64,000 nt of DNA from contig NZ_SDWT01000001.1 in the NCBI RefSeq assembly GCF_004137255.1, positions 2,294,001-2,358,000 on the forward strand, given 5' to 3'. Source of the DNA: Nocardioides oleivorans (GTDB lineage: Bacteria > Actinomycetota > Actinomycetes > Propionibacteriales > Nocardioidaceae). The notes under the pieces were generated by a model that saw nothing but the letters and a program-made list of their open reading frames with translations, did not search any database and had not been told where the DNA came from. A program made the position numbers and the translations under genes. Shown here in pieces: positions 34,619-43,604 of this stretch; the first letter of the stretch is position 1, and each line of letters opens with the position of its first letter.

Positions 34619-36072
34619 GCGTCCGACTGTAACTCGGAGTTACGGTCTTGGGGAGCCCCGGGCAGGGCGACGGTGATCACGGTGTCACCGGGCGCGCTGC
34701 GGAGGGACACCGAGCCACCGTGGGCGTGGACGATCGCCTCGACCAGCGACAGCCCGAGCCCGGCGCCGCCCGCACGGTTGCGCGAGGCGTCCCCGCGGAC
34801 GAAGCGCTCGAAGGCGCGCGGTGCCAGCTCGGGCGGGAAGCCGGGCCCGTCGTCGTGCACCGTGAAGCCGTACGCCGTCCCGGTGACCGTGATCGTGCTG
34901 CCGGCGGGGGTGTACTTGCGTCCGTTGGTGAGCAGGTTGCTGACGACCTGGTGCAGCCGGGCGCTGTCGCCCTCGACCGTGATCGGGGCGTCGGGCAGGG
35001 CCAGCCGCCACGACCGGTCGGGGTCGACGACCCGGGCGTCGTCGACCGCCTCGATGAGCAGGCGCGACAGGTCCACGGGCTCGCGCACGAGGGGGCGCCC
35101 GGAGTCGAGCCGCGCGAGCAGGAGCAGGTCCTCGACCAGCGCGGTCATCCGGGCCGACTCGGTCTCGACCTTGTCGAGCGCGGTGCCGGTGGCCTCGGGC
35201 CGCTTGCGGGCGAGCTCGGTGTAGCCGGCGATCGTGGCCAGCGGGGTGCGCAGCTCGTGGGAGGCGTCGGCGACGAACTGGCGCACCTGCTGCTCGCTGC
35301 GGTGGCGTTCGGCCAGCGAGCTCTCGACGTGGTCGAGCATCGAGTTGAGCGCGGCGCCGACCTGGCCGACCTCGGTGCGGTCGTCGGTGAGCCGCTCCGG
35401 CACCCGCTCGCCGATCTGGATCTCGCCGGAGCCGAGGGGGAGCTCGGAGACCCGGTGGGCGGTGGCCGACACCTCGCGCAGCGGGGCCAGCTGGCGGCGG
35501 ACGACCCAGAAGCCGACCCCCGCGGCGGCGAGCACGCCGAGCAGGGTGGCGAGCAGCTCGAGGCGCACGAGGTCGCTGATCGTCGCGTCGACGTCCGAGC
35601 AGGGGAGACCGACGACCGCCACGCCGTCGCTCAGGTCCGTGACGAGGACGCGGTAGTCCCCGAGCCCGGGGATCGTGACGTCCTGCGGGTCGTCCGACGG
35701 TTCGAGCCCGGAGAGCGCGTCGAGCTGGTCGTCGGTCAACGAGGTGCGTCGCGGTCCTCGATCGTCCTCGTCGTGGTTGAGCACCTGGCCGCCGGCCTTC
35801 ACGGGACCGTCGTCGAGGAACCCGGCGTAGAGGGTGCCGTACTCCTGCCCCGCACCGAAGTCACCCGGGCCACCGCGGCCCGGGCCGAGCAGGGTGCGCA
35901 TGGTGTCGGCGACATCGGCGTCGAGCCGCTTGTCGAGGCTCTGGCGCATCGCGAGCGTCGTCGCCGTACCGATGGCGAGGGCGGTCACGGCCACCAGCAG
36001 CACCGCGACGGCCACGAGCCGCGCGGTGAGGGTCAGCGGGAACCGTGGCCTCCGCAGGGCGGGCAGCCTCAT
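34615..36072 (-). CDS. HAMP-containing sensor histidine kinase
   Basis: The 485-aa kinase has TM1 (about residues 16-40), a periplasmic sensor region of about 130 residues, TM2 (ELLATLLGVLAAAGVGFWVV), HAMP, the H-box ADASHELRTPLATIAGY, the N-box QVVSNLLTNGRKYTP, and DDGPGFPP / GAGLGLSLVEAIVHAHGG in the ATPase domain. ATG 36072 overlaps the stop of the response regulator gene (ATGA). It phosphorylates that regulator; the signal is unknown. Confidence 0.95.
   Translation of the reverse strand: MRLPALRRPRFPLTLTARLVAVAVLLVAVTALAIGTATTLAMRQSLDKRLDADVADTMRTLLGPGRGGPGDFGAGQEYGTLYAGFLDDGPVKAGGQVLNHDEDDRGPRRTSLTDDQLDALSGLEPSDDPQDVTIPGLGDYRVLVTDLSDGVAVVGLPCSDVDATISDLVRLELLATLLGVLAAAGVGFWVVRRQLAPLREVSATAHRVSELPLGSGEIQIGERVPERLTDDRTEVGQVGAALNSMLDHVESSLAERHRSEQQVRQFVADASHELRTPLATIAGYTELARKRPEATGTALDKVETESARMTALVEDLLLLARLDSGRPLVREPVDLSRLLIEAVDDARVVDPDRSWRLALPDAPITVEGDSARLHQVVSNLLTNGRKYTPAGSTITVTGTAYGFTVHDDGPGFPPELAPRAFERFVRGDASRNRAGGAGLGLSLVEAIVHAHGGSVSLRSAPGDTVITVALPGAPQDRNSELQSDA
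34626..34643 (-). promoter_or_regulatory. Internal leaderless promoter with operator palindrome before the SDR gene
   Basis: TACAGT (34626-34631, minus strand) lies 7 nt before ATG 34618. The perfect palindrome GTAACTC-G-GAGTTAC at 34629-34643 overlaps it. Both lie within the end of the histidine kinase gene. This looks like a repressor site set over a -10 element. Confidence 0.5.
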
Positions 36073-36794
36073 CCCGCCGGCTTCAGCACGTAGCCCGCAC
36101 CGCGCATGGTGTGGATCATCGGCTCGCGGCCGGCGTCGACCTTCTTGCGGAGGTAGGAGATGTAGAGCTCGACCACGTTGGCCTGCCCGCCGAAGTCGTA
36201 CTGCCAGACGCGGTCGAGGATCTGCGCCTTGCTCAGCACCCGGCGGGGGTTGCGCATGAGGAAGCGCAGCAGCTCGAACTCGGTCGCGGTCAGGCTGATC
36301 TCGTCGCCGGCGCGGTGCACCTCGTGGCTGTCCTCGTCGAGGGTGAGGTCCCCGACGACCAGCATGTTGCCGGCGTCGGCCTGTGCGGCGGTGCCGCCAC
36401 GGCGGATCAGGCCGCGCAGCCGGGCCACGACCTCCTCCAGGGAGAACGGCTTGGTGACGTAGTCGTCGCCACCGGCGGTGAGGCCGGCGATGCGGTCCTC
36501 GACGGCGTCCTTGGCGGTGAGGAAGAGGACGGGGACGTCGTTGCCGTCCGCGCGCATCCGGCGCAGCACCTCGAGGCCGTCGAAGTCGGGCAGCATGATG
36601 TCGAGGACGACGGCATCGGGCCGGAAGTCGCGCGCCGTCGCGACCGCGTCCGTGCCGTTGTGCGCCATCTGGAGGTCCCAGCCCTCGTAGCGCAGGGCCA
36701 TCGAGAGGAGCTCGGCGATGTTGACCTCGTCGTCCACGACGAGGACCCGCACGGGCGTGCCGTCGGGGCGGGTGAGCTGCTGCATGGGCAGCAT
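36069..36794 (-). CDS. OmpR-family response regulator
   Basis: The 241-aa regulator has a receiver domain (VLVVDDEVNIAEL, phospho-acceptor Asp in VVLDIMLPDFDG, FLTAKD, and Lys in VTKPFS) and a C-terminal winged helix (LTATEFELLRFLMRNPRRVLS, then YISYLRKKVD and HTMRGAGYVLK). ATG 36794 or ATG 36785 could be the start. It is first of a regulator-kinase-SDR operon with 4-nt overlaps. Confidence 0.95.
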   Translation of the reverse strand: MLPMQQLTRPDGTPVRVLVVDDEVNIAELLSMALRYEGWDLQMAHNGTDAVATARDFRPDAVVLDIMLPDFDGLEVLRRMRADGNDVPVLFLTAKDAVEDRIAGLTAGGDDYVTKPFSLEEVVARLRGLIRRGGTAAQADAGNMLVVGDLTLDEDSHEVHRAGDEISLTATEFELLRFLMRNPRRVLSKAQILDRVWQYDFGGQANVVELYISYLRKKVDAGREPMIHTMRGAGYVLKPAG

Positions 36795-36842
36795 CTTGCC
36801 GATTCTTGCTGTGCGTTTCCTGTGCCGCGCCTGTCGACCGTC

Positions 36843-38012
36843 TCAGCGCCGGTTGAGCCGGGCGGCCTGGCGCACCAGGTGGTTCCGCTCGGCGGCGTTG
36901 GTCGCGAGCCCGGCAGCCTCGGCGTAGAGCCGTGCGGCGGTCGCGAGGTCGCCGTCCCTCTCGTGGAGGTACGCCGACACGGCCCGGTGGCGCGGCAGGG
37001 CGGGGTCGACCTCGGCGAGCGCGGCGAGACCTGCGCGGGCACCGTCGGCCTCGCCGAGGGCGACGGCCCGGTTGAGCCGCACGACCGGGCTGCCGGTGAG
37101 CGCCAGCAGCTCGTCGTACCACTGCACGATCTGCACCCAGTCGGTCTCCTCGGCGCTCGGGGCGTCTGCGTGGAGGGCGGCGATCGCCGCCTGGAGCTGG
37201 AACTCCCCTCTCCGGTCCTGCGCCAGCGCGGCCTGCAGGATCGCGACGCCCTCCTCCACGAGCGCGGTGTCCCAGAGGGCGCGGTCCTGGTCGGCCAGGG
37301 GGACGAGGGTGCCGTCGTCGCGGGTGCGCGCCGGGCGCCGGGCGTGGTGCAGGAGCATCAGCGCGAGCAGCCCGCCGGTCTCCGGGTCCTGCCCGTCCGG
37401 TCCGGCGAGCCCGGCGAGCTGCCGGGTCAGTCGGATCGCCTCGGCGGCGAGGTCGACGTCGCCGGTGTAGCCCTCGTTGAAGACGAGGTAGAGCACCCGG
37501 CGGACCGTGGCGAGGTCGCCCGGCCGGTCGAAGGACTCCGTCGACACGGTGCGCTTCGCCCGGCTGATGCGCTGCGCCATCGTCGCCTCGGGGACGAGGT
37601 AGGCCTCGGCGACCTGCCTCGTGGTGAGGCCGCCGACGGCGCGCAGGGTGAGCGCGACCGCCGACGCGGGCGTCAGCGCAGGGTGGGCGCAGAGGAAGAA
37701 CACCCGCAGGGTGTCGTCGGCGGCCTCGGTCGGCCCCGGTCCGGGCTCGGCGTCGACGGTGACCTCGCGCCGCGACCGCGCGGACGCGGAGCGCACCACG
37801 TCGAGGAACCGTCGCCACGCCGCGGTGACCAGCCAGCCCTTGAGGTCGCGCGGCACCGCCTCCGAGCCGTCGCCGAAGGTCCGCCAGGCGTCGACGAGCG
37901 CCTCCTGCACGGCGTCCTCGGCCGCCGCGAAGTCAGCTCCGCGGCGGACGAGGATGCCGATCACCTGCGGCACGAGCGGCCGCAGCGTCGCAGCGTCGAA
38001 GGCGTCGGTCAT
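36843..38012 (-). CDS. ECF-type sigma factor with C-terminal DUF6596 domain (ECF42 type)
   Basis: The 389-aa protein has sigma region 2 (FAAAEDAVQEALVDAWRTF, DLKGWLVTAAWRRFLDVVR) and region 4 (LTTRQVAEAYLVPEATMAQRISRAKR). A C-terminal helical extension of about 220 residues includes VLYLVFNEGYTG, which marks ECF42 factors with the DUF6596/TPR-like domain. No anti-sigma gene is present; in this group the extension and a DGPF partner are thought to matter for control. It follows the DGPF gene by 7 nt. Confidence 0.93.
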   Translation of the reverse strand: MTDAFDAATLRPLVPQVIGILVRRGADFAAAEDAVQEALVDAWRTFGDGSEAVPRDLKGWLVTAAWRRFLDVVRSASARSRREVTVDAEPGPGPTEAADDTLRVFFLCAHPALTPASAVALTLRAVGGLTTRQVAEAYLVPEATMAQRISRAKRTVSTESFDRPGDLATVRRVLYLVFNEGYTGDVDLAAEAIRLTRQLAGLAGPDGQDPETGGLLALMLLHHARRPARTRDDGTLVPLADQDRALWDTALVEEGVAILQAALAQDRRGEFQLQAAIAALHADAPSAEETDWVQIVQWYDELLALTGSPVVRLNRAVALGEADGARAGLAALAEVDPALPRHRAVSAYLHERDGDLATAARLYAEAAGLATNAAERNHLVRQAARLNRR

Positions 38013-38019
38013 CGGCAGG

Positions 38020-38427
38020 TCAGTCGCCGGTGCTCGTCGGGGAACCGTAGAACGGGCGCACCTCGAGCCACTCGTGGATCGGCCTGCCGTCCTTGCCGGG
38101 CGCCATCGAGAGCTCGGTGGCGAGCTCGACCGCGCGGTCCCAGCCGTCGACGTCGATGACGTACCACCCGGCGATGAGGTCCTTCGTCTCGGCGAACGGG
38201 CCGTCGGTGACCGGTGCGGTGCCGGCGTCGTCGGCCCTGACCCAGGCGCCGTCGGGGGCGAGCGCCTGCGCGTCGACGTACTCGCCGTTGGCCTCCAGCC
38301 TCTTCCCGAAGTCGTCCATGAAGGCCATGTGGGCGTCGATCTCCTCGGGCGCCCACTCGTCCATCGGGTGGTCGTTCACCGCCGTGGGTGCGCCGCGGTA
38401 GTGCTTGAGGAGCAGGTACTTCGGCAT
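38020..38427 (-). CDS. DGPF/YCII-related protein paired with the ECF42 sigma factor
   Basis: The 135-aa protein has the YCII-related fold with the motif VTDGPFAETKDLIAGW, which names the DGPF family encoded next to ECF42 sigma factors. The function is unknown. ATG 38427 has a GGAG ribosome site about 7 nt upstream. It is first of the two-gene operon. Confidence 0.92.
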   Translation of the reverse strand: MPKYLLLKHYRGAPTAVNDHPMDEWAPEEIDAHMAFMDDFGKRLEANGEYVDAQALAPDGAWVRADDAGTAPVTDGPFAETKDLIAGWYVIDVDGWDRAVELATELSMAPGKDGRPIHEWLEVRPFYGSPTSTGD

Positions 38428-38583
38428 GTCGGTCTCCTTGGTGTCGTGCGGCCCATTGTGGCCGCGTCCACCCCGGGGACGGAGCCGTGCCGCGCGTCTC
38501 GACATCCTCGGGCGGCCTTTTTCTCGGCTGTCTCAGATCGTCGCCACAGGCCCCGCACAGGGTCGCGCCGGACGGTGTGGCAC

Positions 38584-39090
38584 ATGACCGATGACAAGTC
38601 CCCGGGCGTCCAGCCCACCGACGAGACCCAGCCGGTGCGTCCCCAGGGCGCACCCGCCGACCAGGCCCCCGCCCAGCCCGCCGCTCCCGCAACCGACACG
38701 GCTGCACCCGCCACGGCCGCGTACGCCGTCCCGGCCGCCGCGGTCGCCGACCCGAGCGCCCGGCGCGGCTTCCGCGAGCGCTTCCGCCGGGCGCGCAGCG
38801 GCGACGGCAACCGCGCCTTCAGCCTCGGCGCGCTCGTCGCCTCCGCGCTGGCCGGCCTCATCGTCGGTGGGCTCGGCGTCACCGCCGTGCACGCCATCGG
38901 CCACGACGGACCCGACCGCGGGAACGTCAGCCAGCAGCGCGGGCCGATGGGCGGCGACCTCGACGGACCCGGCGGGCAGCCGGGCCGGGACGGCAACGGC
39001 GGCCCGGCCTTCGGCCAGGGCGGTGGGATGCCCGGCCAGGTGCAGCCGACCACGCCCCCCGAGGACGACGACAGCGGCTCGAGCTCCTGA
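38584..39090 (+). CDS. One-TM protein with disordered Pro/Ala- and Gly-rich ends
   Basis: The 168-aa protein has a Pro/Ala-rich N-terminal cytoplasmic part, a basic patch (RRGFRERFRRARSG), one TM helix (FSLGALVASALAGLIVGGLGV) and a Gly/Pro-rich outer tail ending in acidic and Ser residues. No domain was recognised. It may be a small membrane adaptor. It is divergent from the DGPF/sigma operon across 156 bp in which nothing else was recognised. Confidence 0.7.
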   Translation: MTDDKSPGVQPTDETQPVRPQGAPADQAPAQPAAPATDTAAPATAAYAVPAAAVADPSARRGFRERFRRARSGDGNRAFSLGALVASALAGLIVGGLGVTAVHAIGHDGPDRGNVSQQRGPMGGDLDGPGGQPGRDGNGGPAFGQGGGMPGQVQPTTPPEDDDSGSSS

Positions 39091-39144
39091 CCCCGACCCG
39101 GCCGGACAATCCGGTTGCCGCAGTGGGCGAGAATGTCTCCCGCT

Positions 39145-42100
39145 GTGAAGATCACCTATCCCGCCGAGCTCCCGGTCTCCGCGCGCCGCGACGACATCGC
39201 GGCGGCCATCCGCGACCACCAGGTCGTGATCGTGGCCGGCGAGACCGGCTCGGGGAAGACCACCCAGCTGCCGAAGATCTGCCTCGAGCTCGGCCGCGGC
39301 CTCGGGTCGGACGGCGGCGGCCAGCTGATCGGGCACACGCAGCCGCGCCGGATCGCTGCACGCTCGGTCGCCGAGCGCATCGCCGAGGAGCTCGGCACCG
39401 AGCTCGGCGACGTGGTCGGCTACCAGGTCCGGTTCACCGATCGGACCAGCCGTGCGAGCCGGGTCAAGCTGATGACCGACGGCATCCTGCTGGCCGAGCT
39501 CCAGCGCGACCGTGACCTGCGCAAGTACGACACGATCATCATCGACGAGGCCCACGAGCGCAGCCTCAACATCGACTTCCTGCTCGGCTACCTCAAGCGC
39601 CTGCTGCCGCGCCGGCCCGACCTCAAGGTGATCATCACCAGCGCCACGATCGACGTCGACCGCTTCGCCGCGCACTTCTCGGCGCCCGTGGTCGAGGTCT
39701 CGGGGCGCACCTACCCCGTCGAGGTCCGCTACCGCCCGCTGCTGGAGCTGCCGGAGGAGGACGACGAGGGCGAGGCGGTCCAGCGCGACCAGACCGACGC
39801 GATCCTCGACGCCGTCCGCGAGCTCTCGGCGGAGGGCCCGGGTGACGTGCTGGTCTTCCTCCCGGGCGAGCGGGAGATCCGCGACACCGCCGACGCGTTC
39901 GAGGCCCTGAAGAGCGACCGGCTGGAGATCGTCCCGCTCTACTCCCGCCTCAGCGCGGCCGACCAGCACAAGGTCTTCTCCAGCCACTCCTCGATCGTGC
40001 GCCGCGTGGTGCTCGCCACCAACGTCGCCGAGACGTCGCTGACCGTGCCCGGGATCCGGTACGTCGTCGACACCGGCGTCGCGCGGATCAGCCGCTACTC
40101 GGTGCGCACCAAGGTGCAACGCCTGCCGATCGAGCCCATCAGCCAGGCCTCCGCCAACCAGCGCTCCGGCCGCTGCGGGCGCGTGTCGGAGGGCATCGCG
40201 ATCCGGCTCTACTCGGAGGAGGACTTCGAGGCGCGGCCGGAGTTCACCGACCCCGAGATCCTGCGGACCAACCTGGCCAGCGTCATCCTCCAGATGGCCT
40301 CGCTCCGCCTCGGCGACATCGCCCGCTTCCCCTTCGTCGAGCCGCCCGACCGCCGCAACATCAAGGCCGGCACCGACCTGCTGGAGGAGCTCGGCGCGGT
40401 CGCCACCGAGGCGCCCCCGCAACGTCATGCGGACAGGGCAGGCGGTCGCCCCGACCGCATGACGTCCCGGCAGGGCGTACGGCTCACCGAGGTCGGCAGG
40501 CGCCTGGCCCGCCTCCCGATCGACCCCCGGCTGGGCCGGATGATCATCGAGGCCGACCGCCTCGGCTGCCTGCGCGACGTGCTCGTGATCTCGGCCGCGC
40601 TGTCGATCCAGGACCCCCGCGAGCGTCCGGAGGAGCAGCGGGCGCAGGCCGACCAGCTCCACGCACGGTTCAAGCACGAGTCGAGCGACTTCCTCACCTG
40701 GCTCAACCTGTGGCGGCACGTCAAGGAGCAGCAGAAGGAGCTCTCGTCGAGCGCCTTCCGCCGGATGTGCAAGCGCGAGCACCTCAACTACATGCGCATC
40801 CGCGAGTGGCAGGACTACGAGTCCCAGCTCCGCCAGGTCGCCAAGGAGATGAAGCTCCACGTCGGGCACCCGTCCGACACCCCCGACGAGGACGGCATCC
40901 ACCAGGCGCTGCTGTCCGGCCTGCTGAGCCACATCGGCGCGCTCGAGGAGCGGGAGAAGGCCAGGCCGGGGGAGCGGCGCCCGATGCGGGAGTACCTCGG
41001 CGCCCGCAACGCCCGGTTCGCGATCTTCCCGGGCAGCGTGCTCCGCGGCTCCAACCCCGGCTTCGTGATGGGCGCCGAGCTGGTCGAGACCTCGCGGCTG
41101 TGGGCCCGGCAGAACGCCGCGATCAAGCCCGAGTGGGCCGAGACCCTCGGCGCCCACCTGGTGAAGCGGACCTTCTCCGAGCCGCACTGGTCGCGCAAGC
41201 GCGCGGCCGTGATGGCCCGCGAGCGGGTCACGTTGTACGGCGTCCCGCTGGTCGCCGACCGGCTGGTGCAGTACGGCCGCATCGACCCGCCGCTCGCGCG
41301 CGAGCTGTTCATCCGCCACGCGCTGGTGCAGCGTGAGTGGGACTCGCGACACCGGTTCCTCGCCGAGAACGCCCGCCTGCTCGAGGAGGCCGAGGAGCTC
41401 GAGCACCGCGCCCGGCGCCGCGACATCGTGGTCGACGAGGAGACGCTCTTCGAGTTCTACGACCAGCGCGTCGGGGCCGACGTGGTCAGCGGCCAGCACT
41501 TCGACCAGTGGTGGAAGCGCGCGCGGCAGAAGCGCGCCGACCTGCTCACCTTCGACCCGGAGATGCTCACCCACGACACCGCCGACGACGTCCGCGCGAC
41601 GGACTTCCCCACGCAGTGGCAGGACTCGGACGAGGCCGGGCTGACCTTCCCGATCAGCTACCACTTCGAGCCCGGGGCGGTCGACGACGGGCTCACCATC
41701 GACGTGCCCGTCGCGACGCTCAACCGCATCGAGGCCGACGACTTCTCCTGGCTCGTGCCGGGCCTGCGCGAGGAGCTCGTCACCGAGCTGATCCGCTCGC
41801 TGCCGAAGAACCTCCGCGTCTCGATGGTCCCCGCACCCAACACCGCGCGCGAGTTCCTCGCCGCCATCCCTCCCGGCGCCGAGCCGCTGCTCGACGCCCT
41901 CGAGCGCTTCGCCCGCAGCACCCGCAGCCTGATGATCGACCGTGGGTCGTGGGACTGGTCGAAGGTCCCCTCGCACCTCCGGCCGACCTACCGCGTCGTG
42001 ACCGAGGAGGGTGCGGAGGCCGGCCGCGGCAAGGACCTCGACGCGCTCAAGGAGCCGCTGCGGCCGACCTTCGAGCAGGCGATGGCCGACGTCGCCGCCG

Positions 42101-42987
42101 ACTCGGGCATCACCGCGACGGGCCGGACGTCCTGGACGTTCGGCACGGTCGAGGAGTCCTTCGTCCAGCGGCGGGCGGGCCACGAGGTCCGCGGCTTCCC
42201 GGCCCTCGTCGACGAGGGCACGACCGTCGGGCTGCAGGTGCTCGCCACGGCCGACGAGGCCGCGGCCCACCACCGGCTCGGCGTACGACGCCTCGTGCTC
42301 CTCGCGCTCGGTCCGGCCACCCCCGTCGACGACGTGCTGGCCGCCGCCGGCCTCGACCAGCGGGCCAAGCTCGCCCTCGTCGGGTCGCCGTACCCCTCGG
42401 TCGCCGACCTCCTCGACGACCTGCGCGCCGGGATCGTCGGCGAGGTGGTCGACGCCCGCCCGACGGTCCGGGACGAGGAGGCGTACGACGCCGTGGTCGC
42501 CGCCGCCCGCGAGGCCGTGGCCGCCGGGACGAGCGCCGCGGTGCACGACGTGATGCGGGTGCTGGAGTCGTGGCGCACGACCGACAAGGCCATCTCCGGA
42601 CGCGCCGACCTGATGACGCTGCCCGCCCTGACCGACATGCGCGCGCAGGTCGGCCGGCTGATGACGGCCGGCTTCGTGGCGGATGCCGGACCGAGGCGGC
42701 TGCGTGACGTGAGCCGCTACCTCAGCGCAGTGGCGTACCGGCGCGAGCGTCTCGACCAACAGGTCGCCCGCGACCGCCAGCTGATGGACCAGCTGTCCGG
42801 GCTGCAGGAGGCGTGGCTGCACGCGGTCGCCGCGCTCCCCGACGGGCAGCCGGTGCCGGAGCACCTGCGTGAGGCGCGTTGGCTGATCGAGGAGTACCGC
42901 GTCTCGCTCTTCGCCCAGGGCCTCGGCACCCGGGAGAAGGTCAGCGACCAGAGGATCCGCAAGGTGATGGGCCGCGTCGGCACCTAG
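39145..42987 (+). CDS. hrpA: ATP-dependent RNA helicase HrpA
   Basis: The 1280-aa DEAH-box helicase has VAGETGSGKTTQLPK (motif I), TQPRRIAARSVAERI, IIIDEAHERSLNIDFLL (DEAH), ITSATID, VLATNVAETSLTVP, and QRSGRCGRV (motif VI), followed by the HA2, OB and long HrpA C-terminal DUF3418 regions. It unwinds structured RNA and links to mRNA processing. GTG 39145 gives the family start VKITYPAELPVSARR; ATG 39133 and ATG 39115 are alternatives. Around residue 425 a short insertion, absent from the usual family sequence as I recall it, is encoded by a palindromic element. The TAG stop is part of the next promoter. Confidence 0.93.
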   Translation: MKITYPAELPVSARRDDIAAAIRDHQVVIVAGETGSGKTTQLPKICLELGRGLGSDGGGQLIGHTQPRRIAARSVAERIAEELGTELGDVVGYQVRFTDRTSRASRVKLMTDGILLAELQRDRDLRKYDTIIIDEAHERSLNIDFLLGYLKRLLPRRPDLKVIITSATIDVDRFAAHFSAPVVEVSGRTYPVEVRYRPLLELPEEDDEGEAVQRDQTDAILDAVRELSAEGPGDVLVFLPGEREIRDTADAFEALKSDRLEIVPLYSRLSAADQHKVFSSHSSIVRRVVLATNVAETSLTVPGIRYVVDTGVARISRYSVRTKVQRLPIEPISQASANQRSGRCGRVSEGIAIRLYSEEDFEARPEFTDPEILRTNLASVILQMASLRLGDIARFPFVEPPDRRNIKAGTDLLEELGAVATEAPPQRHADRAGGRPDRMTSRQGVRLTEVGRRLARLPIDPRLGRMIIEADRLGCLRDVLVISAALSIQDPRERPEEQRAQADQLHARFKHESSDFLTWLNLWRHVKEQQKELSSSAFRRMCKREHLNYMRIREWQDYESQLRQVAKEMKLHVGHPSDTPDEDGIHQALLSGLLSHIGALEEREKARPGERRPMREYLGARNARFAIFPGSVLRGSNPGFVMGAELVETSRLWARQNAAIKPEWAETLGAHLVKRTFSEPHWSRKRAAVMARERVTLYGVPLVADRLVQYGRIDPPLARELFIRHALVQREWDSRHRFLAENARLLEEAEELEHRARRRDIVVDEETLFEFYDQRVGADVVSGQHFDQWWKRARQKRADLLTFDPEMLTHDTADDVRATDFPTQWQDSDEAGLTFPISYHFEPGAVDDGLTIDVPVATLNRIEADDFSWLVPGLREELVTELIRSLPKNLRVSMVPAPNTAREFLAAIPPGAEPLLDALERFARSTRSLMIDRGSWDWSKVPSHLRPTYRVVTEEGAEAGRGKDLDALKEPLRPTFEQAMADVAADSGITATGRTSWTFGTVEESFVQRRAGHEVRGFPALVDEGTTVGLQVLATADEAAAHHRLGVRRLVLLALGPATPVDDVLAAAGLDQRAKLALVGSPYPSVADLLDDLRAGIVGEVVDARPTVRDEEAYDAVVAAAREAVAAGTSAAVHDVMRVLESWRTTDKAISGRADLMTLPALTDMRAQVGRLMTAGFVADAGPRRLRDVSRYLSAVAYRRERLDQQVARDRQLMDQLSGLQEAWLHAVAALPDGQPVPEHLREARWLIEEYRVSLFAQGLGTREKVSDQRIRKVMGRVGT
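40422..40465. repeat. Palindromic element inserted in frame in hrpA
   Basis: Perfect 11-bp arms (ACGTCATGCGG at 40422-40432, CCGCATGACGT at 40455-40465) flank an inner GGGC/GCCC stem. It encodes part of the stretch QRHADRAGGRPDRMTSRQG, which lies between LLEELGAVA and VRLTEVGRRLA where the family normally continues directly. Confidence 0.6.
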
Positions 42988-42990
42988 GCT
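42985..42990 (+). promoter_or_regulatory. -10 element made from the hrpA stop codon
   Basis: TAGGCT, 6 nt before GTG 42997; its TAG is the stop codon of hrpA. Confidence 0.55.
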
Positions 42991-42996
42991 GGCTCG

Positions 42997-43590
42997 GTGA
43001 GCGATCGCATCCACCACCGCCCGATGACCCCCGGCGACGGCTTCTTCGCCGACATCGTCGGGGGCGCCGACCCCGCCAAGGTGCGCGAGGCGGGCGACCT
43101 CGCCGCGACGGTCCTGGTCCGCGGGGCACGCGAGTCGGAGGACCCGGCGCTCGCCGAGCGGGTCGTGCACCTCGCCGAGACCGAGGGCCTCGAGACCCTC
43201 GCCGAGGTCTGGTCGGGCGCGCCCGCCGACACCCTGGCCGGCTGCCTCTGGCGCCTGTTCCTCCTCCGCTCGTGGGTGTACGCCGACCCCGAGCGGGTCG
43301 CGGCGGAGTTCGAGGCCGGCCAGCGGAGGGTCGACGTGGCGCGCGTCGTCGCCGGTGTAGCCGACCCGCCCGGACCCGACGAGCTGCGCTTGATGGTCGA
43401 CGACGTGCTGCGCGGCATCGCCCGCGGCGACTTCGCCGTGACGCTGTTCCGGGCGGCCGCGTTCGCTCGCATCGTCGCCGCCGGCCGCGCCAGCCTCGAC
43501 GGCTCGCACGACGACATCTCCCGGATGCTCGCGCTGTCCGAGCAGCTCGAGGCGGCCGGACATGGGGAAATCGCGGACACGCTTCCGTAG
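42997..43590 (+). CDS. Conserved-looking helical protein of unknown function
   Basis: The 197-aa protein is predicted to be mostly alpha-helical with Ala, Glu and Arg enriched and no signal peptide or TM segment. Recognisable stretches such as LAGCLWRLFLLRSWVYADPE and LMVDDVLRGIARGDFAVTLF do not recall a named family. Codon use and the leaderless promoter TAGGCT support a real gene. The candidate structured RNA begins 18 nt after its stop. Confidence 0.75.
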   Translation: MSDRIHHRPMTPGDGFFADIVGGADPAKVREAGDLAATVLVRGARESEDPALAERVVHLAETEGLETLAEVWSGAPADTLAGCLWRLFLLRSWVYADPERVAAEFEAGQRRVDVARVVAGVADPPGPDELRLMVDDVLRGIARGDFAVTLFRAAAFARIVAAGRASLDGSHDDISRMLALSEQLEAAGHGEIADTLP

Positions 43591-43601
43591 GTCGTTAAAC
43601 T
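43574..43601 (+). promoter_or_regulatory. Promoter of the candidate structured RNA
   Basis: CGGACA (43574-43579, four of six bases matching TTGACA) and TAAACT (43596-43601) are 16 nt apart. By the spacing seen elsewhere in this window, transcription would start at about 43608, the base of the terminal stem. Confidence 0.55.
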
Positions 43602-43604
43602 GTC

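Noticed and set aside
34615..37818. One continuous minus-strand frame joining kinase, regulator and sigma regions
   Set aside because: Only the part from 36072 has kinase motifs; upstream it is out of frame with the clear response regulator and sigma factor.
38533..43563. A 1676-codon open frame on the minus strand across hrpA
   Set aside because: It is antisense to the clear HrpA helicase, has low-complexity Arg/Gly/Leu composition and no motifs; long shadow frames are expected at this GC content.
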